NCBI RefSeq assembly: GCF_014066305.1
Contig: NW_023501054.1
Span: forward strand, 505,001 to 569,000
Direction of reading: 5' to 3'
Length of the DNA stretch: 64,000 bases
DNA from: Letharia columbiana
Lineage: Eukaryota > Ascomycota > Lecanoromycetes > Lecanorales > Parmeliaceae
Part shown: positions 46,081 to 58,739 of the stretch, in pieces
Numbering within the stretch: position 1 is the stretch's first letter
How the letters are laid out: each line of letters begins with the position of its first letter
Made by a program: the position numbers and the translations under genes
Notes under the pieces: model-generated
Told to the model about the DNA's origin: nothing
Seen by the model: the letters and a program-made list of their open reading frames with translations, nothing else
Databases searched by the model: none

Positions 46081-46981
46081 ATTATTAAACAAGATGGGGG
46101 CAATTCTTTTGGAGAATGAGGATGAATGTTGTTCTACTGCTGTGTACTTATTGAAAGGAAGGGGATTCTAGCTTGCGCCTTCCGAATCGATGATATGGCC
46201 GTTGTATGTATACTTACACACCTTCCTCTTATCGAAAAGGTAAGGTGCCAGCGAGAGACCCACGTGCATGAGCGAGCGGTCGCCGGTTGGCCGACGGACC
46301 GTGGAAAGAATGCATACCCGCAGCCGCCTGACGCCGATCTTGTAGATCCAATGACGCAGCCTGACGAACGACTCTCCGCATTCATTTGCTGATTCGTCGG
46401 CCATCGAAATCCATCAACACCAATCGAAAGGTGCATGTGCGCTCCACTAAACCCTTGGCCCAAGGGAGTCTCCTTGTCATCCCAACTGCGTCCTGAAGTA
46501 GATAAGCCCTAACTCTACACCGTTCAAGTCACATAGCAAATCAGATAAACCGGTCTGGGTATGATTTCGACCCACCAAAGGGCTTCCAGAATACATGGAC
46601 TCGTACTTGCGAGGGTTACAGATCTCCAAAAAATTCGCATTGGCGTTCGGGATTATGAGTTAGCTAAAGAGCGGCGCTGCGAGAAACTCTCTCCCGAAGA
46701 TAAACCTACCTCTGTGCCTGACTACTTTCCCCTTTCAATGCCATATGCTGATGATGGAAGCCCTGAAGTACATGGAAAGCTGTCGATTTAGGCGATGGGA
46801 CCGTAATTGAACCGACCACTCCGCGCGTTGTGGAAAAATGCGTATTTATATAGATATAGAAAGTATCAACTCAAATATCTCATCTAGACAAAGCCAGCCG
46901 GAAACAGAATAGATTTCCTCTTTCAGCATTCAAAAGATAGCAGCCAAACCTCATTGGTCCACCCACAGAATCAACTCGATA
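46081..46981. other. Spacer between two minus-strand secreted-protein genes
   Basis: It holds the SurE promoter side and the 3' side of the DUF4185-type gene. Frames at 46126-46463 overlap on both strands and lack motifs. No gene is supported. Confidence 0.45.
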
Positions 46982-48379
46982 TCAGGGATCGAACGTCACC
47001 TTGGCCATTTGGGTATAAGCACCGCTGACTGTCCAACTCACCAAAACATCCTTTGCGTCGGTGTCGAAGAATTGCGAATAAGCGTGTCCCCCGTAATTAA
47101 AGATCCCCTGGTCCCATGGGGGATCAAAGATCTTCTGCGCTTCCGTGTAAGGCCCCCACTCGTTTCCGCTTGTAGAGATGCTAACATAGAAGGTCGAGCC
47201 GGTTGTCGCTTCACCCATGAACATGGCGACCCAGTTTTGGTGGTGTGGTGACCAGAAAACGTCGCCAGAAGCGAAGCTGCCGGTGGCGATGGAAGCTGCC
47301 GAGGCCTCTTTCTTCGACCAGCTTGTGCCATCCCAGTAAGTTAACTTGGGTGTAGATGTCAGCATTGTGCAGAGGAGGAGTTAAAGGAGCCGCAGGAACT
47401 CTTATCAAGTAGAACGCGTGATCGCATCCTCATGCGCTTACCTTTGAAGTATCTTCCATCTCGTCCCAAGGGACCTTGGCAATATACAGGTTTTCGTCTT
47501 GGACGGCGAAGAGTCGGATCTCTCCGTCAGTATGGGAAGCGACGGCCCAACCCCACTTATACTGGAAGTCCGGAGTGATGTATTTCTGAACAGGGCGCGT
47601 GACAGTAAGGCCAGTATCGTTGGCCGTGATTTTGCATAGCGTGTTGTAATACCAAGTTCGGGGTGTACGTAAACCAACCCCATAGACAGCGTACGCCTCT
47701 AAGTCGGATCCATTGTTAAATTGCGTGGCAAGGGGATCTTGTAACATTATTAGTGTACATTGGCTTACAGTTTAGACCATCGTGTTTATCAAACGTACTG
47801 TCGGGCCAAATGAACCAGTTGCTATGATCCGTCGGGTCAGTGGCATTGCCCTCGCCTTCGCCCCACGGCACCATCAGTTCCGGGTGGCCGTTGCTTCCAA
47901 AGTCTTGGACTGCCAGAGGGTTTGAGGTATCGGGAACGTAAGTGTATGTATTGGATTGCCTAGAAAGACTTCAGTGTCAGCATTCCTTCAAGGCAAAAAG
48001 CCGAGCAATGGGACAACCCGAAGTGGTATTGAGAGCCTCTTGTTCGCAGAATATATCTCGCAAGTCGCAGGATGGTCCGTCATAGGAAGCATTTGCTCCA
48101 CAAAGGTGCGTACCAACTGGAATTCGTCGGCCCGTCAATTGGCGTCTGAGTATCGCCAAAGACAATGACATTGTGCCCGTTAACCTTTCCGCCGCCTCCG
48201 TTGTCTCTGGTAACACCTGGAAAGCCTTTCGCGGTAGCGTTTCCAGCGTAGACGGTTGCCGCAATTGCAAGGGACGACGATGAGGCTGATGCCGATGCTT
48301 TTCGTGCCACGAGGGCAGAGGAAGTGTGGAAGAAGATGACGCTCGCCGAGAGGACGCCGACAATCCTTTGAATAAACAT
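46982..48379 (-). CDS. Secreted DUF4185-type beta-propeller protein
   Basis: Four exons on the minus strand: 48379-48114, 47959-47799, 47737-47442 and 47344-46982. Introns are 154, 61 and 97 nt, and all joins preserve frame to give 361 aa. The signal peptide is MFIQRIVGVLSASVIFFHTSSA. Repeated short blades follow: VNGHNVIVFGDTQTP, LMVPWGEGEGNATD, WGWAVASHTDGEIRLFAVQD, DVFWSPHHQNWVAMFMGE and LVSWTVSGAYTQMAKV. This matches DUF4185-like propellers, some of which are glycoside hydrolases (bacterial members act on D-arabinan). Activity of fungal members is not known to me. The last intron ends in AAG rather than CAG or TAG, so that junction is the least certain. It lies 900 bases upstream of the SurE gene on the same strand. 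Confidence 0.75.
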
Positions 48380-49071
48380 ACCGTAGAAGGGTAAAAAGGA
48401 TGTCAAGATTTACCGTAAAAGGTAAAGAACGTGTAGTTACGCTCCGCGACTATACGACTATAAGGGTAAATGAATGTGATGCACACCCTGACAGACGCAA
48501 AAAGCTGAAAATACTGTAAAGAACGACTGGCTGCAAATGTAATTGAATAGAGAAGGAAATGGTAGAAATGCAAGAAGGTATACATTTTACATAGTGAATA
48601 CCAACACAACCAAATCAGTAAGGGCACATATTTGCTAATTTACCATACAGTCACGCGCCTTTTCGTATTTGTGAAATGAGAGGATGACAGCATTGCGGTG
48701 ACGGCGGCACAGGGGTGGACCAAAAGTTCGGGCTAGCACTTCTCTCCAAAGTATAAGGAAACTCCACTTGCTGTCATTACAAAACGTTCTCTGCTTCTCT
48801 GCTTCTCTGGTTTCCTGTGCGCTTGGAGGCATCCAACTCGTCGTCATTCTGTGCAGACTCGTGCAGTCGAAAATTCTTGTGTAGCTCTTGGCACGGAAGT
48901 ATGTGGTACTCACCAATCGATGCCGATTGTAGTACCCAATAATATAATAATAATAACGATGTTGTTAACAATGCGGGAGGGCGGTTTCGAATAGAGCAAC
49001 ATATTGGATTCGCCCCGGCCTAGGCCCCTCGGGTGAGAAGATAGGGGTGGGCGGCGGTGAGGTTACTTAGA
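48380..49071. other. Spacer at the right end of the gene segment
   Basis: Composition drifts towards AT. Minus frames at 48403-48971 have no motifs and are taken as noise. Promoter elements for the minus-strand gene ending at 48379 should lie here, but none stands out. Confidence 0.4.
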
Positions 49072-49224
49072 ATACTCGTATTCACTAGGATTTGCAATCT
49101 CTAAAATCGAAATCAAAGACTAGAAAAAAATTAAAAGAGCGTAAAAGATAATTATTAGAATTCTAGGAGTTTTTTGAATTTGGATTAAGTTTTAGAGATT
49201 GCAAATCCTAGTGAATACGAGTAT
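49072..49224. mobile_element. 153-bp foldback / MITE-like element with 35-bp perfect arms
   Basis: Bases 49072-49106 (starting ATACTCGTATTCACTAGG) are exactly the inverted complement of 49190-49224. The 83-base loop is A-rich and non-coding, with a weaker continuation of pairing. The arms end in TA on both sides, as in elements that insert at TA, but the target duplication cannot be separated from the arm. A single strand would fold into a long hairpin, so it could also be a hairpin RNA source. It lies about 270 bases before the RIP block. Confidence 0.75.
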
Positions 49225-49494
49225 GTACCTTAGCCCGGTACCTTGCTTTCGCCACATCGTCGTGCAATTTTTAGCATCCGCGGTACTCGTACTTGAGAAT
49301 ACTTCTCTCGGTCTCTGGGCTCATCTTAAGATACCCGATAACCTCCCGGATCTAATGTAACAAATCTACCTCCACCCCCTGTTATTATACTATTAAGGCA
49401 TTTACGAGGTAATCATAACTGGCAGGACTTGAAGGGTAGTCGTACGTGTGTTCAATGTCGCATAGACATTAAGGGTCAGTTCGGAAACCACAAA

Positions 49495-49536
49495 TTTTAA
49501 AAAAAACCCCCCCTTTTTATTCAAAAAAAAAAACCC

Positions 49537-49611
<75 letters not shown>

Positions 49612-49634
49612 TCCAAAAAAAAAACCTTTTAATA

Positions 49635-49678
<44 letters not shown>

Positions 49679-49703
49679 AAATAAAAAAAAAAAAAATAAA
49701 AAA

Positions 49704-49779
<76 letters not shown>

Positions 49780-49786
49780 AATAAAA

Positions 49787-49826
<40 letters not shown>
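49495..49826. repeat. A-rich tract at the left edge of the right block
   Basis: The tract begins with mixed A, C and T runs (AAAAAACCCCCCC, CTTTTTATT) and then becomes almost pure A for about 280 bases. It marks an abrupt switch from normal to AT-rich DNA, similar in kind to 1-318 and 8868-9214. Confidence 0.7.
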
Positions 49827-50082
49827 ATCTACTAGTATCTCTATTAATAAGATTAGAATTAGAGTAACTCTAATATCTATATATATATTAATTATAAATA
49901 TTTATTATTTTAGCGTACTTAGCCTTATTTTACTAAAAAATAAGACTTAAAACTTATTTTTAAATATTTTAAAAATATATTCTAAAAATATAATAATTAA
50001 ATAATACTCTATATATATATAACGCTAAGTTAAAAATAAGTAGAGGTTATTTTTAAAATATATAATTATCGAACTAGTCTTA

Positions 50083-50345
50083 AGAGGAGAGATTTTAATA
50101 GAGAGATTAGTAATAATAGTAATATTTCTCTAAGAATTAAGAGAGAGTATAGTATATATAAAGTCTTCTTATATTATAAAGGAAAGTATATAAAGCGATT
50201 TTGTAATAGAATAGTTGCTATATAGTCTCTAGACTAGATATAAGTTATTTATAATAGATTATATAATAAGAGTAAAGTAGTAGTAGAGATAATAGTAGAA
50301 AAAATAAATTTGTTATATATGGGAGGTTATCGAATACGATACTCG
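50083..50345 (+). repeat. LTR-like direct repeat B, copy 1
   Basis: This roughly 260-base stretch, from GAGATTTTAATAGAGA through TATATAAAG-like and GCGATTTT words to GGTTATCGAATA, has a diverged second copy at 60487-60765. The GGTTATCG near the end recalls the tRNA-primer site of Copia elements, so each copy could be an LTR plus start of an internal region. The similarity was estimated by eye, about 70%. Confidence 0.5.
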
Positions 50346-52799
50346 AATTATAAGAGATTTAATAAGTTTATTTTATCTTCGATAACTAAATAGTATAGCG
50401 TCGTTATTAGAGAGTTTTAGACTAGAGAATCTATATCTATATATATTAAATTAGCTATCTTAAGACTCTAATTTAGCGATAAACTTTATATATTTTAAAG
50501 TCGTTAAATAGCTAATTTACTATCTATATTAAATTACTAATATAAGTCTTCGAGAATATCTAGATATATTAAGAGATATATATATATTAAATTACGCTAA
50601 TAAAATCTATAATTTAAAAGATCTCTTAAAAATATTTAGATATTCTAGCTATTCTATATATTATTATTATTATCTCGTCTATTAACTATAAATTAAATTA
50701 TTTAAAATCTTTAAATTATTATCTTTTAAATCTCTTAGACTATTTAAATTATTAATTATATTAAATAATATTTAAATAAGATAGATATATTTATTAATTA
50801 ATTATCGATTCGCGATATTAATAGATTATTTCTTAATATTAAATATTAGAAAAGATATCGTACTAAGATTACTTATACTTTTCTTTATAAAATTATTATA
50901 TTAATTATAAAGTCTAGAGTAATTATAACTACGATATTTAATAAACTATATATTATATATATTATCTATATAAGATAAAGAAATAAAGCGAAATTAATAG
51001 ATTAGAGTATAGATTTAAATAAATATAACGATTTAATAAATAGTCTTAGAACTAAGACTATTAAGTTAATTCTTTTTAAGTATTATATATAATATTACTA
51101 CTTTAAAGCTCTCTTTAATATTAATTCTAATATTATAACGCTCTTTTTAAATAAATCTAAATAATTTAATTATATAAATTCGAAGCTTATTAATAAAGAG
51201 AAGAATATTATAATAGATAATAATAAAGATAATATATTAATTAAGTAAGATAAGTTATTAATTAAAGATATTTAGAAGATTTCTCTAAATAATAATTTTT
51301 TAAATTTAGACTTTAAAAAAGCGTTAAAAGAATTTAAGTAATTAAAGAATATATAATAATCGAAGAATATTCAATTAATTTAATTAAAGATTATTTCTAA
51401 TATATCTATAGCGAATAATCTTATCACGCGTATATTAATAATCTCTTATTTTAAAATTCTTATTATAAAGATAAAGAAAAAGCGAAAAAAGCCTATAAAA
51501 GTAATTATAAAAATACTTTTATTAAGCGATAAAAATAATTAATAAAGAAGATTAAGACTTAATAGTATAATATTATTAATATAATAATTAAGATAGAATA
51601 AATAAGAGATATAATAAGATATTAAAATATAAAGATATAGACGAAAGTTTAAAAGATATAATTTAAGACGAATTAGAAGTAGAGAGATTAATAATATATA
51701 ACTTTTTTATAATAAGATTAAGAGAGATTAAATCTATAGTAAGAGATTTTTTTATATCTATAAATAAGAGTATAATTAATATTAGAGACTTAATAATATA
51801 TATAATAACTCTATATTATAGTATAAAGAGAATACTATCTATATAGAATTATTATAAGTATAGACTTTATAGTAAAATAGAAAGATTAAAAGATCTTAAT
51901 ACGCTAAGCTTAATTGGGTTATAATATAAGTAAGTAAGATTATTAAAATCGTAATATTACCTCTCTCTTTAATTTAAAGCTTCGGCGACGACTACTATAT
52001 AGTAGATATCGATCTTATAAAAAGTATATCTAGATATATACGAAGTAATATTCTTAGATATATTAACTTAATATTTTATTACGATATCGAAGTCTTTTTA
52101 TAAGTTAATATAGCTACTATAGATTAATAACGTTAATAAAAAAAAATTATTCTTAAGGTCTTTTAAATAATAAATAGAGGCTAACGACCTCGAAATAGTA
52201 ATAATAAAAGTTTGCTATTAGATTTAAATATTCTACTATATTCGTAAATAGTTATTAAAATAAATTTTCCTCGATCTTAGAGTTAATATATCTAATTTTA
52301 TATATTAGATATCTTCTCTTACTAGTTAAAAGATTATTCTTTTATTTATTTAATTTAAATTAAACTATTTCTTTAATATTATAGATTTTATTTTTTTATT
52401 AATATCGATAGATAATAATAAAGACTTAATCTATTCTAATAATAAGTTATTATTATTAAGATATAATAGCTATAAATAAAAGATAAAATAAATATTATTT
52501 ATAAAAATCGAAAGCTCTAACTTATAAGCGAAATTATTTAAAGCTTTAGTAATTTTAAATAATTCGAAATTTTTATAATCTAGTAATTTACTAAGATATA
52601 TAATTTTAATATTTTTTCTATTAAATATAATTATATCTTTAACTCTAAATTTTAATATCGAAAGTTAATAATAGTTAGCTTATTTCTTCTATAGAGCTTA
52701 TAATTATTTAAATTAACTTCTTAAGTAATTTCTTATAATATTTATTTCTTTAATAAATTTATTAGCTAATTTAATATTTCTCTTCGCTTTTTAATTAGC

Positions 52800-53130
52800 G
52801 AATTAATCTTAAAGAATTAAGAGTTTTATTCTTAAGTAGAGAATATATTCTTTAATAAAAAGAAATAATAATACGCTTAATAAGGCGTTCTTATCGAAAT
52901 TAATTTCGAACTTTACTATTAATAATAAGTTTATCTAATTATCTTAATTATAATTAATATAAATTTTAAGATATTACTTTAAAGTAGCGTTAGCGTTCTT
53001 TACTTATTTATTAATTTCGAGATAAAATATAATAAAGAGTTTAAATTTAATTCTAATTCTTTTATATAGTTTTCTCTAGAAATATATCGTAAATTAGATA
53101 TCTCGATCGAAGATAATAATAAATAAATAT
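52800..53130 (-). mobile_element. RIP-mutated Ty3/Gypsy integrase core
   Basis: Read on the minus strand, one frame with many stops follows the retroviral-type integrase core in order. It starts with a DRG.QF-like DRDI*F, then F*RKLYKRIRIK at the F-W...LGI position, then the HPQTDGQ.ER..N-like block read as NK*VKNANATLK*YL, and the NYN*D and KFEIN segments at the QD-W and AEF.YN positions. Stops fall where tryptophan or glutamine codons are expected, as after G-to-A or C-to-T mutation. It belongs to the same element as the reverse transcriptase at 54700-55200. Confidence 0.7.
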
Positions 53131-54699
53131 TCTTTCTCTCGCTATATAAATTCGATAAAAGCTTAAACTACTATCTTTACTTCTAGAAAATCTAAAAGAA
53201 TAATTTTTTTTTCTTATTAAGTTTATTTATAATTATTATAATATATTAATAAAGATATTTATATCTAAGATAAATAGATAATAATATAATAAAGTTAATA
53301 AAAATATCTTATTAATATCGTTCGAGAATAAGAAGAAATTTAAGTAAATCTTACTTACTCTCTCTATAAGTCTTAAATCTTTTATAAATATAATAACTCT
53401 TAATATAGCGAATAATAAAATCTATTATTTCTAATTAATAGTAAAGTCTATTTACTCTATTATAAATTAATAATCTATTAATATAATCTTTAAATAAAAA
53501 GTTATAAATATCTTTAATAATTTTAATTCGTAATTCGAGAATATCTAATATATATAATTTATTATTAGTATATAATAATTTATTATAAAGATAATAATTA
53601 CTTAATTCTAGCTTAAGATTATTCTTAATTATTTTAAGTAATAATTTTCTCTATTTAGATATCTTTAATTAAATAATTTCTTAAATAATATTATTATAAT
53701 TATAAGCGTTTTTTATTTAATATAATAACTTAGAAGTATTAATAGTAAAGACTTCTCTTAATTCTTCTAAGAACTTCTCTTAAGAAGTCTCTATTAAGAC
53801 TCTTAATAATAATTCTTTATTAGACTCCTTACTATTAATATTATCTTATTTATTAAATTTATATAATATTATAATTAGAGAGATAATATTTTCTCTTATA
53901 TTATCTAGAAGTATAGTAATAAAATATATAATATTCTTAATATCTCTATTAAGATTATTATTTTTAAGAATTATATAATATTAATAACGAGTATAATTAT
54001 TATCTTTATTTTTAGATAAATCTTTTACTTATTAAATAAAACTATTAAATTTAATACTTTATTTTCTTAAGCGATAAATAATATAAAAATTAAATTCGAA
54101 TAGAAACTTCGTCTATCTTATTTATCGAGAGTTAAGTTATTAAAAAAATATAAAGTATTATAAGTTCTTATAATTTAAAATAACTTTAATAGAATCCTCG
54201 ATAAAAGTATTAGCTAGCTTAGAATATTATTTTTTAAAAATCTATATTATAACTATAAGTTTCTTATTATAGATATTATAATTATACTCTATAGAAGATA
54301 TCTTTTTAAAGAAAAATATTATAGATTTAAATACTTCGTTTTTATTTTTTTATAATAGAGTAGTAATAATTATAAAATTAGATATATCTATTTCTAGCTA
54401 AGTCTTTTTATTTAAATTAAAATAAATAAGTATAAAAATAGTAGTAAAAGCTTTCTTAAGTATTTCGAAAGCGAGTTATTTAGAATATTCTTAAGCCTAT
54501 AGATAGATAAAGTCTTTTTCTATTAAATATAAATAAAATTTATTAGAGATATAGCGATTTTAGAATATCTCGCAATAAACTTTCGATAGAAATTAGCGAA
54601 TTCTAGAAATACTTATATATCTTTAATATATTTAAATTTCTTTCATTAAGTAATAGCCTTAATTTTCTTTATATTTATTTCTACTTCTTTCGTAATAAT

Positions 54700-55200
54700 A
54701 ATTAATTTTAGATATTGAATTCTAATAATATAAAAGTTATATTTATTAATATTAAGATAGAGACTAGCTTATCGAAGTTTCTCTAATATCTTTCTTATAT
54801 ACTAAATATACTTATTTTTAATATTATTATAAATAAGAATATCGTCTAAATAAATAGTATAGAATATATTTAAATATTCGCGTAAGATATCGTTAATAAA
54901 TATTTAGAAAGTAATAAAGGTATTATATAACTCGAAAGATCTTATTATATATTCGAATAAGCTATATCGAGTAAGAAATACGATTTTTTCTTTATAACTC
55001 TTTTTTATTCTAATTTCGTTAAAAGCGGCTATAATATTAAATTTACTATATATTCTCGCTATATATAATTTAGCGAGAGTCTCTTTAATTAATAAAGAAG
55101 CGTTTTAGTTAGAAATAATAAGTGCGTTAAAAGCTCTATAATTTATATATAACTTAAATCCTCTATTAAGTTTCTTTATAATTAGAATAAGTACTATATA
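54700..55200 (-). mobile_element. RIP-mutated Ty3/Gypsy reverse transcriptase
   Basis: On the minus strand the frame at 54990-54900 reads VFLTRYSLFEYIIRSFELYN, aligning with the Gypsy FRTRYG-FEY--MPFGL-N motif. It is followed at 54852-54835 by YLDDIL, the catalytic aspartate pair of Gypsy reverse transcriptases. The distance and order are right. Glycine and alanine positions are changed to Ser/Glu and Thr/Val, as G-to-A and C-to-T mutation would do. RNase H is expected at about 53400-54600. Integrase lies further along the minus strand, giving the Gypsy order of domains. Confidence 0.8.
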
Positions 55201-56730
55201 AAAAGAAGTACTTAATCTAATATAACCTTTTTCTAATATCTTATCAATATATTTCTTTATAATTAATATCTAATCTCTAAAAAGCTTATAAGTTCTTTTC
55301 GATAGTAAAATAACTTCTTTTTTAAAATCTATTTTATAATTAATAAAGCGATAAGAGGAAAGTTTATTAGCTTTAATAGAATTTTAAATATCTAATTATT
55401 TATAATATATTATAAAAATTTATTCTCGTAGCTATTTTATAGTTAATAATTTCTTTTTTAGCTTATAAAAGAATTTCTTATAATCTTCTATTATAATAGC
55501 GACGACGTTAATAATAAACTTTACTTTCTTATTAATAAAATTAGAAAATTATTTAAAATCTTAGAGCTATATAATAATAACTTAATTTTTTAATTTTTTA
55601 ATTATCTTAATAAAGATATAGGCGAAGATCTCTACTATATTATTTTTTTTTAAATATAATCTTTACTATATAATTTAAATTCTTTTTTAAAAACTTATTA
55701 TTACTCTAGATAATAACGAATTTATTATATAATAAATAGTTAAATATATAATAATCTAAATTAAATATAATAATTCTAGATCTAAAGAATATATAAGAGT
55801 TATATTATTCTAGTTATAATATTTCTAGAATAATATTAAATCGTTTTAATAAGATAATTAAGTATTAAAATTCTTTTATATAATCTTCTAAGATAAGTTT
55901 TATTAAGACTATATATATAATATTAAAAATAAAAATAAGTTTATTATCGACTAGTTATAATTTATAAAATTATATTAATATTACTTTAAGTAACTTATTT
56001 ACTTTAATAAAAGATATATCTATAAAGCTTAATATTAAGACTTCGATATCTAAAAGATAATTAATCTTAATCTATTTTATTAATATAATAATTTTTCTAC
56101 GAAAGTCTAATTAGCGTTTATTCTATAAAAAGACTTTAATAATAATAATATACGCGAATAGAGAGATGAAAGCGAGTATTTTTCCTATTTCTAACTCTTT
56201 AATCTTTATATATAAGGCTTTTAGATCTCTAGCGGCGATTTAACTAGAAATATTTAGTTTTTTAATTTTTATAAAAATTCGATAGAAATATTCTTCTTAA
56301 TATCGACGACTTTTAGAATTATATTAACTTATTCTTTTATTAATAAGTCTATATTCTTATATAGAATATTATTATCGCTAAAACGATATCTAATCTTTAA
56401 ATACTTAAAATATCTACCTTCTTTTCGAATTCTATTTATTAATAATTTAAGATACTTATATTCTTATATATAAGAATTTTCGATAATAATACTATTATTT
56501 CTTTTAATAAAGAAAGTATTACGTTAATTATTCGAGGGAGTAAAGTTCTTATTAATTTTATTAGTCTCTTTCTTACTCTTTAAATCTAATATATTATTAA
56601 TAGCTCGAAGATTTATATTTAGTACTCGTAGAAAAATAACTAATTCTCGAAAAGTATTAAAAGACTATTCTAAAATCTAATATCTTAGGCGTATGAAGAT
56701 TAGTCGTTTTAGATTAAATATCTTATAAAT

Positions 56731-56898
56731 ATTAATATTAATAAGTACTTGATACTATAGTTACTTACTATGAGATTAATTACTAATATTTATATTTCTA
56801 TATAATATCTAAAGAAGAAGAATACTATATATAGAAAAGGTCTTTATATATTAATAACTAGGTCGAATAAGTACTAGCGTAAGCGAGTATTAAGTTAT
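56731..56898. repeat. 168-bp direct repeat A, copy 1 (LTR-like)
   Basis: The stretch from ATTAATATTAATAAGTACTT to GCGAGTATTAAGTTAT recurs at 58572-58739 with the same length and only a handful of differences, most of them C/T or G/A. Equal length and transition-type differences fit two LTRs of one element mutated by RIP. The 1.67-kb interior has no recognised pol, so it could be a small non-autonomous element. Confidence 0.7.
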
Positions 56899-57596
56899 TA
56901 ATACTAATAAAAATCGAAAAAGATAAGACTATTCGCATAATATTAAAATATTACTTCTTCGAATTCTTCTTCGCAATGCTCTTCGTAGTTATAATTACTT
57001 CTCTTACTATAGTAGACGTAGATTTAATTATACTAGACGTATTTCTAATAGTAATAAGAGAAAGATAATTTCTTATTAATCGATATCTTATCTTTTTACT
57101 TACCCTTCTAGATCTAGATTTAATTAATTCGTATTTACTAGTTTTTATAATATATTATATCTCTTATCCTTCGATATCGTATCGATTAAATTCTTATCTT
57201 CTTAAATTTCTAAGATCTCGATAATCTTTTATTAGAAAGATTATATTCTTATAATTAAATTCCTAGATAGTTATATTAAGAATATATCGTTTATATACTC
57301 TATATATCTATTCTTAATCTATAGTCTTTTATTTCTTAATATTATAAATATAGTTAAGCGAAGAGACGAGTTAAGAGATAAGAAAATAAGTATATTAAAA
57401 GACGAAAATCGTAAATTTATAGCTAAGACTCTTAATAAGAGTCTTATCGTACTTCTTCTTATTAGTATATAATTTAGTTAGTATAGTAAGTTTCTTACTA
57501 TAACTATAGTTTTATTTAGTCTCGAAGTTCTAAATAACTTAATAGAGCGAGGATAGTAGGTATAGAACTCGATAATTCGATTTATAATTTAAGGTT

Positions 57597-57912
57597 AAGA
57601 GAAGAATCGAAGTAGAATTCTCTAGTTAATAAGACGATTACGAGGAGAGAGAAGTAGTATTCTTTAGTCGATAAGACTATTATTTCTATATTAATTAAAT
57701 CGATTATTAAGAAATATAGAGATAGGGTTACTATAGCTGAATTGGCTATATTAACTATTATTAAAACCGACGTAGAGGGCCGTTACTTGAGATGAGAGGG
57801 AGAATCGAAGTAGTATTCTCTAATTGATAAGACGGTTACCGGGGAGAGAAATAGTATTCTTCGATCGATAAGGCTGATAAGGCTGCTATGGCTGAATTGA
57901 CTATATTAACTA
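57597..57912. repeat. Direct duplication of ~100 bp in a less mutated stretch
   Basis: Two versions of AGAATCGAAGTAG(A/T)ATTCTCT ... GATAAGACG/GACTATT, including GAGAGA(A/G)GTAGTATTCTT, start about 205 bases apart (57605 and 57809). The second copy keeps more G/C (GGTTACCGGGGAGAG). It lies inside the interval bounded by the two 168-bp repeats. Confidence 0.55.
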
Positions 57913-58571
57913 TTACTAAGAATAGTAAAGAGATGATTTTAATAGGGGACGGTCTTCGTCGTCTAGTGGCCATAGAATCTCTTTCTTAATTACGTCCGCT
58001 AATTCTTTAATTATTAAGAGTTCTCTTCCTTTCTTAACATAGACTTTATTAATTCGTAGATAATCTTATAGACTAATAATAACGTTCTTACTAAGAATCT
58101 CGAAGTCCTCTTTAATATATTAAGCAAAGTCGTTAATAAAGATATTAGAGAGTATTCTAAATTTATATATTATATATTATTATACCCTCTAATAAACGAA
58201 TTTTTTAAGCTTCTCTTAGATATCTAGTAATTTAGCTTTTTATAATTTATCTAACTTACGCTTAGTTATAATATCTAGCGATATCTCTAAAGAATTAAAT
58301 TTCTTATCTTTAAAGTTCATTTTAAATATATATTATATATTAATATAATGTAAAGCTTAGTAGTATTTAGCGTTTTCTAAGTATTTTCTCTACTAGATAG
58401 AAGTTATAGAAATTATAAAAGTAGAAATTATAGTTCTATTCGATCGAATCGTTATAATAAGCGAAATCGATTAAGTAATATAAAATCGTATAAAGTATCG
58501 CGGCGATATTAAGATGAACTTTCTTTAGAGTATAATCTAGCTAATCTATATACTATAATTAAAGTATATTA

Positions 58572-58739
58572 ATTAATATTAATAAGTACTTAATACTATA
58601 GTTACTTACTATAAGATTAATTACTAATATTTATATTTCTATATAATATCTAAAGAAGAAGAATATAATATATAGAAAAGGCCTTTATATATTAATAACT
58701 AGGTCGAATAAGTACTAGCGTAAGCGAGTGTTAAGTTAT
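58572..58739. repeat. 168-bp direct repeat A, copy 2 (LTR-like)
   Basis: This is the partner of 56731-56898. It is the same length, aligns without gaps by eye, and ends GTGTTAAGTTAT. Confidence 0.7.
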
